Origin: Gammaproteobacteria bacterium
GTDB lineage: Bacteria; Pseudomonadota; Gammaproteobacteria; Eutrophobiales; Eutrophobiaceae
Assembly: GCA_028819495.1 (NCBI GenBank)
Contig: JAPPLI010000139.1
Coordinates: 1 to 59,189 of the forward strand
Reading direction: 5' to 3'
DNA length: 59,189 bases
The notes beneath the pieces were generated by a model. That model worked only from the letters and a program-made list of their open reading frames with translations, searched no databases and had not been told where the DNA came from. This document shows positions 24,187-34,046 of the stretch, piece by piece. Position numbers and translations under genes: made by a program. Every line of letters starts with the position of its first letter. The stretch's first letter is position 1.

Positions 24187-25287
24187 TCAGGACGGTCTCT
24201 GACCTCTGACTATCCGGTAGGTGCCCACTGAAACTAGAGGCAGCAAGAAGACTGCCAGGAACAGCCAGAAGTAAATTTCGTACATCCACCCCAGCAACCG
24301 TTGCACCCCGAAAACAGACAGGCCCATACATACCAACAGGCAGGCCGTCGCAATTCCCGCGTGCGTCCTGTTGCCCAGCCCCTGTCCGGCCTGGCGGATT
24401 TTCCATGCATCTGCCAGTTCGATAATGCCCTGTAGTGAACCCACCGCGGTTTGCAGGATCACGATATTCAGGATAATCACGAAGAATCCCGTAAACAGGT
24501 CCGGCATGACCTGTCCGGATATCCAGGCATTGGGGATGGCCTTGTCAAGAACCTCAGGGTAATGACTCAGGTAGGACAGGTGCATGCAAACGGGTGGAAT
24601 ACTGATAACGACAGCGCAGGCGACGGCAGCGAAAAGCACTTCTTTCCTGGTTTTCAAATCTCTTGCCGCGAATAACAGGACGGGTGTGAAGGCGGTGACG
24701 GCGACCGCGTAGACCCAGACCCGGTTTGCCAGGTCAGGGAAAACGATGCTTGTGTTTTGCAATTGCCGGCTGATCGTATCACCGTGGGTGTAAATTGTAC
24801 CCAGGGCAAGCACCAGTGCTGTTGCCAGCAGCAGAACAGTCGTCGCCACCATGGTCATTTCCACCAGGCGGCGGCCCTTGTATAGCAGGTAGATGACGAG
24901 CACAAGGATGATCGCAGTCACAAGGTGACGAGAAATGCCGAACAGGTCGGCGAAGGCGGTGCCGCCACCGGTGGTGGAGTAGGCGATCACGCCCAGCATG
25001 GCGAGCGTGACCGTTATCTCGTACAGGAAAAAAAGCTTGCCGAGGATGAGCTTGCTGAATGATTGATAGTCATAGCTTTGATAAAGGCGGCCAAGCTCAA
25101 AACACAGAAAGATTACGGCAATATATATCAGGGCGATTATACCGATGGCGAGGAGGCCGCCGACAGGACCGTTGGAAGACATATACGCGGCGATTTCGAG
25201 ACCGGTGGCCGCGCCGCCGCCGAACATGACAGAGACGTAAACGCCGGCAGGGATGAATATCACCCGGAACAGGTAGGAGTTGAACAT
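24187..25287 (-). CDS. YkvI-like membrane transporter
   Basis: A 366-residue polytopic protein with about ten hydrophobic segments. It begins with a GGGAATGLEIAAYMSSNGPV loop like that of YkvI proteins of the APC superfamily. Later spans include VTAIILVLVIYLLYKGRRLV, LLLATALVLALGTIY, FFVIILNIVILQTAVGSLQG and YEIYFWLFLAVFLLPL. The Gly-rich interrupted first helix is typical of amino-acid/cation symporters. Substrate is unknown, but an amino acid or amine would suit the neighbours. It lies 22 bases downstream of an acyl-CoA dehydrogenase gene on the same strand and converges on the DAO-family oxidase. Confidence 0.8.
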   Translation of the reverse strand: MFNSYLFRVIFIPAGVYVSVMFGGGAATGLEIAAYMSSNGPVGGLLAIGIIALIYIAVIFLCFELGRLYQSYDYQSFSKLILGKLFFLYEITVTLAMLGVIAYSTTGGGTAFADLFGISRHLVTAIILVLVIYLLYKGRRLVEMTMVATTVLLLATALVLALGTIYTHGDTISRQLQNTSIVFPDLANRVWVYAVAVTAFTPVLLFAARDLKTRKEVLFAAVACAVVISIPPVCMHLSYLSHYPEVLDKAIPNAWISGQVMPDLFTGFFVIILNIVILQTAVGSLQGIIELADAWKIRQAGQGLGNRTHAGIATACLLVCMGLSVFGVQRLLGWMYEIYFWLFLAVFLLPLVSVGTYRIVRGQRPS

Positions 25288-25308
25288 ACTGTTTCCCCTG
25301 CAATGATT

Positions 25309-26478
25309 TTACTTTCGAGGCAGACCCAGGCGGTTGGCAATATTATTCAGTTGTATATCGCTGGAGCCGCCGGCTATGGGTATCACCAGTGATTCCCTGA
25401 CATAACGGAACATGTCCCCACCTTCACCATTGACACATCCATAAGCCCCCATGATGCGTTGACAGGCAAGCACGACTTCCTGTGCCTGTTCAGCCACAAA
25501 GTACTTGGCAATGGAGGTCTCAACGCCACAGGGCTTATTTTGATCCGCCAGATCAGCCGCATGATAGAGAGTTAAACGCGCGGCCAACAGACCGGCTTTT
25601 GCCTTTGCCAGCTTGTGCCGCACGCTTTGATGGACACAAATCGGAACGCCGAACTGGACACGATCCTGGCTGTACTGCCAGGCGTCCGCCAATGCGGCTT
25701 CTGCATTGCCCAGGGCCATGGCCGCCACTTCCAGTTTTTCTACATCCAATGTCGGCCCGGCCAGCAGACTCCAGCCCTGGTTCCAGTTGGATTCACCACC
25801 AAGAATGTGATTAACCGGTACTTCGACATCTTCCAAGATCACATCGGTCGTTCCCATGCCCCGTTGGGATATCGCATCCATGGGAGTGATTGTCATTCCG
25901 GGCGCATTTTTGGGGACCAGCACCATGTTCAGGTTTTTGTAGCGCGGCAGATCTTCTTCAGTCCGGCACAGGGTGAATATATAGTCGGCAAATACCGCGC
26001 CGGTACAAAAACGTTTTGCGCCGTTGATGACCAACTTGTCGCCTTCCCGCCTGGCGCGGGTCTTGACACTGGCCAGGTCAGCGCCCACATCAGGTTCAGT
26101 CAGACCGTAAGAGAACAACAGATCGCCGTTCACGATTTTGGGCAGCAGTTCCGCTTTTTGTTCATTAGAACCGGATTCAACAATGTTCATGCCGCCGTAG
26201 CAGGCGGCTGAGATTAAAAATCCCGCCGCGCCTAAACTGCGTTTGGATAATTCCTCGATGGCTGCCATGGTGGCGTGGATATCCCTGCCATAACCGCCGT
26301 ATTCCTCCGGGATGGTCATGCCGGTCAGTCCGAGGTCCGCCAGCTTTTTGATAAAGTCCCGCGGCATGGCGTCATCGCGGTCCCATTCCATGGCGGTACG
26401 CCGGGGCAGTTCCTTGTCAACAAAACGGACCAGGGTATCGCGCAGTTGTTGTACGTGTTCCGGTTCTGAAAAATTCAT
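25309..26478 (-). CDS. Acyl-CoA dehydrogenase, helix-G glutamate type
   Basis: A 389-residue ACAD. LFSYGLTEPDVGADLASVKT is the flavin motif near residue 120. VIPIAGGSSDIQLNNIANRL replaces the usual catalytic Glu with Gly, while DVEKLEVAAMALG on helix G supplies a Glu, as in isovaleryl-CoA dehydrogenase. CQRIMGAYGCVNGEGGDMFR completes the core. The start at 26478 follows AGGAGCGATAATC; a longer frame upstream lacks this. It oxidises an acyl-CoA, probably branched or modified, in the cytoplasm. It is co-directional with the YkvI-like transporter and divergent from the PQQ genes. Confidence 0.9.
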   Translation of the reverse strand: MNFSEPEHVQQLRDTLVRFVDKELPRRTAMEWDRDDAMPRDFIKKLADLGLTGMTIPEEYGGYGRDIHATMAAIEELSKRSLGAAGFLISAACYGGMNIVESGSNEQKAELLPKIVNGDLLFSYGLTEPDVGADLASVKTRARREGDKLVINGAKRFCTGAVFADYIFTLCRTEEDLPRYKNLNMVLVPKNAPGMTITPMDAISQRGMGTTDVILEDVEVPVNHILGGESNWNQGWSLLAGPTLDVEKLEVAAMALGNAEAALADAWQYSQDRVQFGVPICVHQSVRHKLAKAKAGLLAARLTLYHAADLADQNKPCGVETSIAKYFVAEQAQEVVLACQRIMGAYGCVNGEGGDMFRYVRESLVIPIAGGSSDIQLNNIANRLGLPRK

Positions 26479-26682
26479 GATTATCGCTCCTGTTTTATCA
26501 GGTCTTGAGTTATCGCTGAAACATAGCACGGGAAAGCCGGCGATCAAGCAGGCAGTACTGATATTACAAAAATATCAGGGGCAAGGATAAGCACTCTGCT
26601 ATATATGATAAGGTGAACCCGATGCAGGCCAGTAAGATTGAAAATTGTAAAAGCAGACTTTGATTAACCGGACCCGGCAACA

Positions 26683-28563
26683 ATGTATATCCCGAAAATC
26701 CTGATAACTTTACTACTTTACCTCTTATCATTACCGGTATTGGCATGGTCTGCTTATGGCGGAAGTCCGGGAGGTGGCCAGTATGCTCCTTTTGATCAAA
26801 TTAATGTTGAAAACGTCGCTCAACTTGAGATGGTATGGGAACACCGCACCGGCGATTATTCACAAGGTACGGCTGTGGCTGACGCTACCACATTTGAAGC
26901 CAATCCCGTTTTTGCCAATAACAAGTTGTATTACTGTACGCCGTTCGGCCGCGTGGCGGCGCTGGAACCGGATACCGGCAAGGAGATCTGGCTGTTTGAC
27001 CCGGGCCATAAAAAGGCCGGTACGGAGTTCGGTGTACTCATTTGCCGGGGTGTCAGTTACTGGGAAGACAAGTATGCTACGGAGGAACAATCATGCAGCA
27101 AGCGCATTATTGTCGGCGCTATCGATGGCAAGGTTCACAGCGTGGATGCCGATACCGGCGAGCGTTGCAGTACATTCGGTAATAACGGTGTAATTGATTT
27201 AAGGAAATATGACTATGTAAATCCCGGAACGATTGCACTGACTTCTCCCCCTGCCATCGTCGGTAATTTGATAATAACAGGTGGGGTAGTCAGCAGTTAT
27301 TCCAAAGTAATCTCTCCCAATGGAATTGTTCGGGCATTCAATATAAATACCGGTGAAGAAGTCTGGCACTGGAACCCCGTGCCCGAACATTTACGGGACA
27401 GGATGGGCGGCATTAACGTATGGCCGCCCATGTCTGTTGATATCGAGAGCGATCTGTTATTTCTGCCGACGGGAAGCGCTACGGTAGATCCCTGGGGAGT
27501 AAACAGAAAGGAACCACTGCCTTATGCGAACGCGCTGGTTGCGCTCAGGGCGAGCACGGGCGAAGTGATCTGGCACTACCAGATCATTCACCATGACCTC
27601 TGGGACAATGACTTACCTGCCCAGCCAATCCTCGCTGACGCAAGCGTTGGCGGCGTCGGAGTTCCTGCAGTGATCCAGTTTACCAAGACCGGGCTCATGT
27701 TCGCCTTCAACCGGGAGACCGGTGAACCGCTTTTCGATATCGAGGAGCGAGCTGTGCCTGATTCGGACGTGCCGGGAGAGCAAGCTTCGCCGACCCAGCC
27801 CTTTCCGGTCAAGCCGATGCCCCTGACCCTGGAAAGTCTGACCGCGGAGAACGCCTGGGGCCTGACCTTCTGGGACCGGGGCCGTTGTGCAAAAAAGATA
27901 AAGTCAATGCGCAGTGAAGGGATGTACACGCCGCCAAGCGTGCAGGGTTCGGTGACGCTGCCCAACGGCTACGGCGGTGTCAACTGGGGTAACGCGGCCT
28001 ATGACCCTGCGCGGAACTGGATCATCGTCAATTCAACCCAGCTCGCCAACGTATCCAGGCTCTATCCCCGTAATGAAGTGGATATGAACGTTGGAGATAT
28101 CAGTCAATTCGATGTGGGTGGACCACTGGAAGGGACGCCTTACGAGTACAAATCTGCTCCCATACTCTCACCGTTTGGGGCGCCATGTACCCCGCCGCCC
28201 TGGGGGACTGTGACCGCGATCGACATGGACACCGGCGATTTTGTCTGGCAAGTGCCTTTCGGGCAAGTACCAAGGTTTGGTTTTCACACCCCGGCACGCT
28301 GGGGTTCCCCGCTCATCGGCGGCCCCATCGCCACTGCAGGCGGATTGGTTTTCAATGGCGCATCGCTGGATCGCTACTTTCGAGCCCTGAACATCGGTAG
28401 CGGTAAAATCCTTTGGAAATCGGACAAGCTGCGCGCGCCGGCCAATGCCACGCCAATGACCTACATGTACAAGGGTAAACAGTACGTGGTGGTAGCTGCC
28501 GGGGGTAATGTTGTGGCCGGGACCGAACTCAGCGATTCGCTGGTGGCCTTTGCATTGCCATAG
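26683..28563 (+). CDS. PQQ-dependent dehydrogenase, glucose-dehydrogenase-like soluble form
   Basis: A 626-residue periplasmic protein. MYIPKILITLLLYLLSLPVLA is a Sec signal peptide, and the five-span membrane domain of Gcd is absent. WSAYGGSPGGGQYAPFDQIN begins the propeller and repeated tryptophan motifs follow. HHDLWDNDLPAQP near residue 305 retains the catalytic Asp of membrane glucose dehydrogenase (HDLWDMD). HTPARWGSPLIGGPIATAGG is the C-terminal PQQ segment. There is no haem motif. It should oxidise a sugar or polyol-like alcohol and pass electrons to an acceptor, perhaps the haem of the neighbouring enzyme. It is 16 bases upstream of the PQQ-cytochrome gene. No pqq biosynthesis genes are in the window. 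Confidence 0.88.
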   Translation: MYIPKILITLLLYLLSLPVLAWSAYGGSPGGGQYAPFDQINVENVAQLEMVWEHRTGDYSQGTAVADATTFEANPVFANNKLYYCTPFGRVAALEPDTGKEIWLFDPGHKKAGTEFGVLICRGVSYWEDKYATEEQSCSKRIIVGAIDGKVHSVDADTGERCSTFGNNGVIDLRKYDYVNPGTIALTSPPAIVGNLIITGGVVSSYSKVISPNGIVRAFNINTGEEVWHWNPVPEHLRDRMGGINVWPPMSVDIESDLLFLPTGSATVDPWGVNRKEPLPYANALVALRASTGEVIWHYQIIHHDLWDNDLPAQPILADASVGGVGVPAVIQFTKTGLMFAFNRETGEPLFDIEERAVPDSDVPGEQASPTQPFPVKPMPLTLESLTAENAWGLTFWDRGRCAKKIKSMRSEGMYTPPSVQGSVTLPNGYGGVNWGNAAYDPARNWIIVNSTQLANVSRLYPRNEVDMNVGDISQFDVGGPLEGTPYEYKSAPILSPFGAPCTPPPWGTVTAIDMDTGDFVWQVPFGQVPRFGFHTPARWGSPLIGGPIATAGGLVFNGASLDRYFRALNIGSGKILWKSDKLRAPANATPMTYMYKGKQYVVVAAGGNVVAGTELSDSLVAFALP

Positions 28564-28579
28564 CCTGGGGTAATGGCCT

Positions 28580-30667
28580 TTGGCGGTAATCCGATTATTC
28601 ATCTGTCTGGCGGCCATCCTGGTGACGGCCTGCTCCCGTGAAGAGAGCGCCGATCCCTCCTCACCAACAGATAATACGCTACAATCTCAAGCCGCTGATT
28701 CAGGTCTGGCAGATTGGCCCCTGCACGGCAATGATGCCGGCGAACAACGCTTCAGTTCCCTGGATCAGATCAATACAAGTAATGTCAGTGAACTGGGCCT
28801 TGCCTGGTATGCCGATATTCAGAGTATAGACGGACTGGTTGCAACACCCATTATAGTAAATGGGATCATCTACATGACCTCCACCTTTGCCAATGTGGTT
28901 GCCGTTGATGGTAAAACAGGTGAAATACTGTGGGAATTCGATCCCGAGGTACGGCTTGATTTAAGTATCGCAAGCTCCTGGGCAGCCCGTATCAACCGGG
29001 GCGTCGCTTACCTGGATGGCACGCTTTATGTCGGTACGGGTGATTGTCGCCTGGTGGCTGTTGATGCAAATACCGGGGTGAAGCGATGGGATGTGATGAC
29101 CTGTGATGCTGCTGCCGGTTACGGCATCACCGGCGCGCCGCGCATCGCCGGCGATAAGGTTATCATCGGTAATATGGGCGCCGACTTTGGCGTGCGCGGG
29201 TATGTCAGCGCTTATGATGCAGAACACGGAGATCTGATCTGGCGTTTCTGGTTGGTGCCGGGCGATCCCGCGCTTGGGTATGAAAATGATGCGATGGCCA
29301 TGGCGGCAAAGACATGGACCGGCGATAATTACTGGCAATACGGTGGCGGCAGCGCCTGGGATTCCATCAGTTACGATGCGGAACTGAACCTGGTTTATGT
29401 TGGTACGGACAGTGCGTCGGTATTACCCACCCAACGCAGCCCGGAGGGCGGGGATAATCTCTTTCTCTGTTCCATCGTTGCTTTGGATGCCGACACCGGT
29501 GCATACCGCTGGCATTACCAGACCACACCCGCCGATGCCTGGCACTACGATGCCGCCATGCAGACGGTGCTCGCGGATCTTCAGATTGCCGGGAAGGAAC
29601 GCAAAGTCCTAATGCAGGCGCCCAAGAACGGATTTTTCTACATCCTCGACAGAGAAACCGGCGAACTCATGGCGGCCGATAACTATGTCACCGTTAACTG
29701 GGCTGAAGGTGTGGATCTGAAGACCGGGAAGCCCATCGAGAATCCTGCCGCCCGGTTTTACCTGACATCTGAGCAGGCATTCACCATGATGCCGTCCGGC
29801 AGCCTGGGAGGGCACAACTGGCATGCCATGAGTTTTAATCCTCAAAATGGACTCATGTATATCCCCGTCCATGAAATTTCAGCCAATTACCGTATGGGCG
29901 AAAGTCTGCTGTATGGAGGTTTTACGGTCGATCTGTACGGCATCGACCCCGATGACGTGTCAAGGCTCTCACGAACCGGAAAACTGATTGCCTGGGAGCC
30001 GGCGACAGGTACGGTGCGATGGGAGTACCGGCACCCGTTGCCCATGAATGGCGGTGTACTCTCAAGCGCAGGCGGTTTGGTGTTCCAGGGAACGGCCATG
30101 GGGAAGTTTCATATCTATCATGCTGAAACAGGCAAGCTGCTCCGGCAGGAGCCGACCCAGGCCTCGGTACAGGCCCCTCCCGTCAGTTATGCCATCGGGG
30201 GAGAGCAGTATATCCTGCTGCCGGCAGGGGCCGGCGGCGCCGGCCGTCTCATTGCGCCACGGTATGCGGAGGCCGTTCGCGGTCCCAGCCGTTTGCTGGC
30301 CTATAAACTGGGCGGTAAAGCTGAATTGCCACCCGTTTCGGACTGGCGGCCTGCAATACCGGAACCACCTGAACAAATCGCTGATGACGAGACCGTCAAA
30401 CGAGGCAAGGCGCTTTTCAACGAGGTCGGATGTGCGCTTTGTCACGGTGTCGATGCGGCGGTGGGGTACGGAAACTCCGCTCCTGATCTCCGTTATGCAG
30501 CGGCGGAAACCCATGAAAAATGGGAGGAAATCGTCCTCTCGGGCAGTCGTAAAAAGATGGGCATGCTGTCATTTGAAGATAGCCTGTCAAGCGATGATGC
30601 CAGGGCCATACAGGCTTTTGTTATTCAGCAGGCCAAAAAAGCACATACAAAATCATTGGAGCGTTAA
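28580..30667 (+). CDS. PQQ-dependent dehydrogenase fused to cytochrome c, second paralogue
   Basis: A 695-residue lipoprotein (lipobox LVTAC, Cys18) collinear residue for residue with the 18738-20828 product through position 330. Residues 45-600 are the PQQ propeller. CALCH is the haem site and KKMGMLSF holds the Met ligand. It has the same unusual WHYD at 321-324 with His in place of the catalytic Asp, and no vicinal Cys-Cys (SSWAARINRG). Both paralogues keep an unpaired-looking GDCRLVA cysteine. Translation appears to start at a TTG. The gene follows the glucose-dehydrogenase-like gene directly and precedes a TonB receptor, which suggests a shared periplasmic oxidation and uptake function. 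Confidence 0.88.
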   Translation: MAVIRLFICLAAILVTACSREESADPSSPTDNTLQSQAADSGLADWPLHGNDAGEQRFSSLDQINTSNVSELGLAWYADIQSIDGLVATPIIVNGIIYMTSTFANVVAVDGKTGEILWEFDPEVRLDLSIASSWAARINRGVAYLDGTLYVGTGDCRLVAVDANTGVKRWDVMTCDAAAGYGITGAPRIAGDKVIIGNMGADFGVRGYVSAYDAEHGDLIWRFWLVPGDPALGYENDAMAMAAKTWTGDNYWQYGGGSAWDSISYDAELNLVYVGTDSASVLPTQRSPEGGDNLFLCSIVALDADTGAYRWHYQTTPADAWHYDAAMQTVLADLQIAGKERKVLMQAPKNGFFYILDRETGELMAADNYVTVNWAEGVDLKTGKPIENPAARFYLTSEQAFTMMPSGSLGGHNWHAMSFNPQNGLMYIPVHEISANYRMGESLLYGGFTVDLYGIDPDDVSRLSRTGKLIAWEPATGTVRWEYRHPLPMNGGVLSSAGGLVFQGTAMGKFHIYHAETGKLLRQEPTQASVQAPPVSYAIGGEQYILLPAGAGGAGRLIAPRYAEAVRGPSRLLAYKLGGKAELPPVSDWRPAIPEPPEQIADDETVKRGKALFNEVGCALCHGVDAAVGYGNSAPDLRYAAAETHEKWEEIVLSGSRKKMGMLSFEDSLSSDDARAIQAFVIQQAKKAHTKSLER

Positions 30668-30827
30668 CCGTTGTTACCCGGCAACAGGTCAATCATGGAA
30701 TACAGTTTTGCAGAATTTGATAAACCGTTTGCGCCACTTTTAGCGCACACTTAGACTGCGGGATTGTGTTGTTCAAAGACAACAACATGGAATAGTTGCC
30801 AGCTACAATATTCTGAGAGGAAATCGA

Positions 30828-33197
30828 ATGATATCTGCAAATAAAGTGATAACCGGAATTATCGGCTTCTGGGTGGGCCTAGGACTGTTGGCCGGTTCCA
30901 TCGCGACCACTGCCCAGGAACTCGAGGAAATCATCGTTACCGCGACCAAACGCGAGACTACCGTGCAGGATATTCCAATATCCATCCAGGTGGTTTCCGG
31001 TGATGCTCTTGATAACCGGGGCATAACCAATCTTGAAGAACTGGCCGTAACTATTCCAAACCTTGAAATCGGTAACGGTCTTACAACCGACAGTATCGGT
31101 ATCCGGGGAATCGCTTCCCAATCAGAGCGTTCCATCGAACAGTCGGTAGGGATGTTCATTGACGGCGTGTATATGCCAAGAAGCCGCCAGTACCGTTCAC
31201 CGTTTATGGACGTGGAACGGGTCGAAGTCCTGCGCGGCCCCCAGGCAGTCATATTCGGCCTGAATTCCACGGCAGGCGCGATCAGCATTGTTTCAAAAAC
31301 AACGCAACCCGGCGATCCCTTCGTATTTGAACTCAACGGTGATTATGAAGTTGAACATGGCGGACCCGCGGTGCAGGGCATCATTGGCGGTTCACCCTCC
31401 GATTCATTGGGTATCAGGCTGGTAGTCAAGCATACAAACAGGGACGGTTACTTCACCAACGACTTCAACGGCGAAGAAAACCGCGATCACCGGGAGACGA
31501 TCGTGCGCGGCACCGCAGTATGGGAACCCCGTGACGATGTTGCCGTGACGGTCAAAGCCGAGCGCGGCCAGTATCAAAGCGACGGCAGTCTGAGTGAACA
31601 GTACGGACCTGTCGGCATCAACCAGTTGGTTGCGCTGGGATTTCCTGCCGCGTTTGTCACTGATGACCTGACGCTGAATTATCACCAGAACATGGATGAG
31701 TCGTTAATTCCAATTCTGTGGAGTCAGTCGGCTCCCGGCGGGCCGCCGGCGACAGGCGATCTGAATCGCAGCGGCACTGCGCTGGAGTATTTCAATGTAT
31801 CCATCAATGCCGATCTGGAAGTCGGCAATCACACATTCACTGTGCTTGCCGCCAATTCGGAAATGGACTTCGACCTGGCTACGGACCTTGACGGCACGTT
31901 CCTGCCTATCCTGGATGCGGGCATTCATGAAACATTTGAACAGCAAAGTATCGAGGCAAGGCTCGCCTCGGATACGGACCAGCCGCTTGAGTACCTGGTC
32001 GGGTTTTATTACCACAACAGTGAATTGTTCAACGCACAGCCGAACATACTGGAGCCGACTTTCACAACTGCCTTTGGAGCATTCGGGTTCGAACATAACT
32101 GGACATCCACCCTGCAGAGTACTGAAGAGGAGCTTTGGTCAGTATTTGCCACCGCGACTTATAACGTCAGCGACCAGATTCGGATAACCGGCGGGGTGCG
32201 TTATGTCGATACGGAAAAAGATCATGAGAGGGAGGGGGTTTGTGCACCCATAAACGGGGGCGTAGCGGATTTCAGCCCTGCTGCCGACCTGACGGCATTT
32301 GAGGCGCTGGTTGGGGCCGGGTCGTTCTTCTGTCCGAATTTCAGGGGATATACCAACACGCTGAATTTTGATGACGTACTGCCCGAAGTATCGGCCCAGT
32401 ATGACATCAATGAAGATATCATGTTGTTCGCAAAATACGGCCAGAGCGCAAAGTCCGGCGGTTTCGCTTTTTCCACCGTCATTAACACCAGCCCGGATGG
32501 CTCGCCGCAGATACGTTACGATGAAGAACAGGCCGAAACCATTGAAGTCGGCTTCAAGGCGAACCTGCTCGACGGCGCTGCCAACCTTAATTTCACCTTC
32601 TACCACACCGAGTTTGAGGACCTGCAGGTCAACACCTTCGACCCGGTGACTGCGGCTTCGTCGATACAGAATGCGGCGAAGGCCACGTCCTATGGTATCG
32701 AGGTGGACGGCGCCTGGCAGGTCAGCGAATGGCTGCGCCTCTCCGGCGCGTTTGCCTGGCTGGATAACGAGTTTGATTCCTTTCCGGATGCGCCCTGTCC
32801 GATATCCGAGCAGCTCAAAGGCACCCCTGCTCCCTGTGACGCTTCAGGCAGCCCGCTGCCCTTTGCGCCGGACTACAGCGGCAGCGTAGGATTTGACGCA
32901 GAGTACCCGATGAGCGGCAGCATCAACCTGGTTGCGGGTCTGCACGTGAGTTTCAAGGGTGATTACATAGTGGACCCCGGGCTGGAGCGATCCATTGACC
33001 AGGACAGTTACGCCAGTGTCGGCGCCAACGTGGGCATAGAAGCGGCAGACGGGCGTTGGGGTGTTGCGGTTACCGGACGTAATCTCACCAATGAGAAAAT
33101 CCTTGGTAGCGGCACGCCGTTCTTTACCACTCTCGGCTTCCTGAAACAGCCGCGGATGATCTTCGTACAGGCTCGTTATCGTTTTGGCGGTGAATAA
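30828..33197 (+). CDS. TonB-dependent outer-membrane receptor
   Basis: A 789-residue receptor. A signal peptide of about 30 residues ends ATTAQ and is followed by the TonB box ELEEIIVTATKRETTVQDIP. The plug domain includes PNLEIGNGLTTDSIGIRGI and MDVERVEVLRGPQAVIFGLN. The C-terminal half is a 22-strand barrel with the typical NEKILGSG and FLKQPRMIFVQARYRFGGE end; most receptors end exactly at the aromatic residue, here three residues earlier. GAGAGGAAATCG gives a strong ribosome site. The substrate is not deducible; the iron-siderophore and carbohydrate classes both use this box. It follows two PQQ enzymes by 160 bases. Confidence 0.93.
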   Translation: MISANKVITGIIGFWVGLGLLAGSIATTAQELEEIIVTATKRETTVQDIPISIQVVSGDALDNRGITNLEELAVTIPNLEIGNGLTTDSIGIRGIASQSERSIEQSVGMFIDGVYMPRSRQYRSPFMDVERVEVLRGPQAVIFGLNSTAGAISIVSKTTQPGDPFVFELNGDYEVEHGGPAVQGIIGGSPSDSLGIRLVVKHTNRDGYFTNDFNGEENRDHRETIVRGTAVWEPRDDVAVTVKAERGQYQSDGSLSEQYGPVGINQLVALGFPAAFVTDDLTLNYHQNMDESLIPILWSQSAPGGPPATGDLNRSGTALEYFNVSINADLEVGNHTFTVLAANSEMDFDLATDLDGTFLPILDAGIHETFEQQSIEARLASDTDQPLEYLVGFYYHNSELFNAQPNILEPTFTTAFGAFGFEHNWTSTLQSTEEELWSVFATATYNVSDQIRITGGVRYVDTEKDHEREGVCAPINGGVADFSPAADLTAFEALVGAGSFFCPNFRGYTNTLNFDDVLPEVSAQYDINEDIMLFAKYGQSAKSGGFAFSTVINTSPDGSPQIRYDEEQAETIEVGFKANLLDGAANLNFTFYHTEFEDLQVNTFDPVTAASSIQNAAKATSYGIEVDGAWQVSEWLRLSGAFAWLDNEFDSFPDAPCPISEQLKGTPAPCDASGSPLPFAPDYSGSVGFDAEYPMSGSINLVAGLHVSFKGDYIVDPGLERSIDQDSYASVGANVGIEAADGRWGVAVTGRNLTNEKILGSGTPFFTTLGFLKQPRMIFVQARYRFGGE

Positions 33198-33202
33198 TCG
33201 CG

Positions 33203-33997
33203 ATTGAACTACAGCGCTATGACACCCTGCATTTTTCTTATGCGGGGCGAGTACTTACAATAACAATCGATGGTCCCGGCAAGGCCAATGCAGTCAATGG
33301 CCGCATGCACGAAGAACTTGCCAGGGTCTTTATTGATGTACAGGACGATCCGGATTGTGATCTGATCGTCCTTACCGGGGCAGGTTCTGCTTTTTGTGCA
33401 GGTGGCGACATGGAGTGGTTCGACAGCATGATTGAAGACCCTGCAAAATTCCGCGCGATCGCGCCGGAAGCCAAACGCATAGTAACCTCCCTGCTCGACC
33501 TGGAAAAGCCGATCATCTGCCGTCTCAATGGCGCAGCAGCGGGACTGGGCGCGACAATCGCCTTGATGTGTGATGTGATTGTTGCCGTCGAACACGCGCT
33601 CATCGGCGACCCCCATGTCAAGGTTGGCCTGGTGGCAGGAGATGGCGGCGCGGTAATCTGGCCTCAACTGATAGGTTATGCAAAAGCCAGGGAATTACTT
33701 ATGACAGGCGATATGTTGAACGCTCAAGAGGCAAAAGAGGCAGGTTTGATTAACCATGTTGTTCCTTCTGACCGGCTTGATGAAAAGGTCAGGGAAATCA
33801 GCAACAAGATTCTGGCTAATCCCCGCTGGGCTGTACGGTGGACCAAGACAGTCACCAACATCCCGTTACGGGAAATCGCGGTCAAAGTCATGGACGCGGC
33901 CATGGCTTATGAAATGGTCACAAATATTCTGCCTGATCGAAAAGAAGCTGTTGCTGCGTTCAAGGAGAAACGTACTCCCAAATTCACCGGCGAGTAA
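33203..33997 (+). CDS. Enoyl-CoA hydratase/isomerase (crotonase) family protein, probable ATT start
   Basis: A crotonase of about 264 residues. LTGAGSAFCAGGDMEWF is the first oxyanion-hole segment. AAAGLGATIALMCDVIVAVE is the second, and GDPHVKVGLVAGDGGAVIWP precedes the active-site region. The first ATG in frame (33305) lies after the first beta-strands. Coding-type sequence, IELQRYDTLHFSYAGRVLTI, runs upstream in frame to an ATT at 33203, which has GGTGA 9 bases before it. I therefore place the start there; ATT is a rare but real start codon, and a sequencing error is the alternative. The gene begins just 6 bases after the TonB receptor stop. Confidence 0.85.
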   Translation: MELQRYDTLHFSYAGRVLTITIDGPGKANAVNGRMHEELARVFIDVQDDPDCDLIVLTGAGSAFCAGGDMEWFDSMIEDPAKFRAIAPEAKRIVTSLLDLEKPIICRLNGAAAGLGATIALMCDVIVAVEHALIGDPHVKVGLVAGDGGAVIWPQLIGYAKARELLMTGDMLNAQEAKEAGLINHVVPSDRLDEKVREISNKILANPRWAVRWTKTVTNIPLREIAVKVMDAAMAYEMVTNILPDRKEAVAAFKEKRTPKFTGE

Positions 33998-34046
33998 AAT
34001 CCTTAACCTGACAGGAGAAACAGGCTAAGCCTGGCATATTCTTCAC

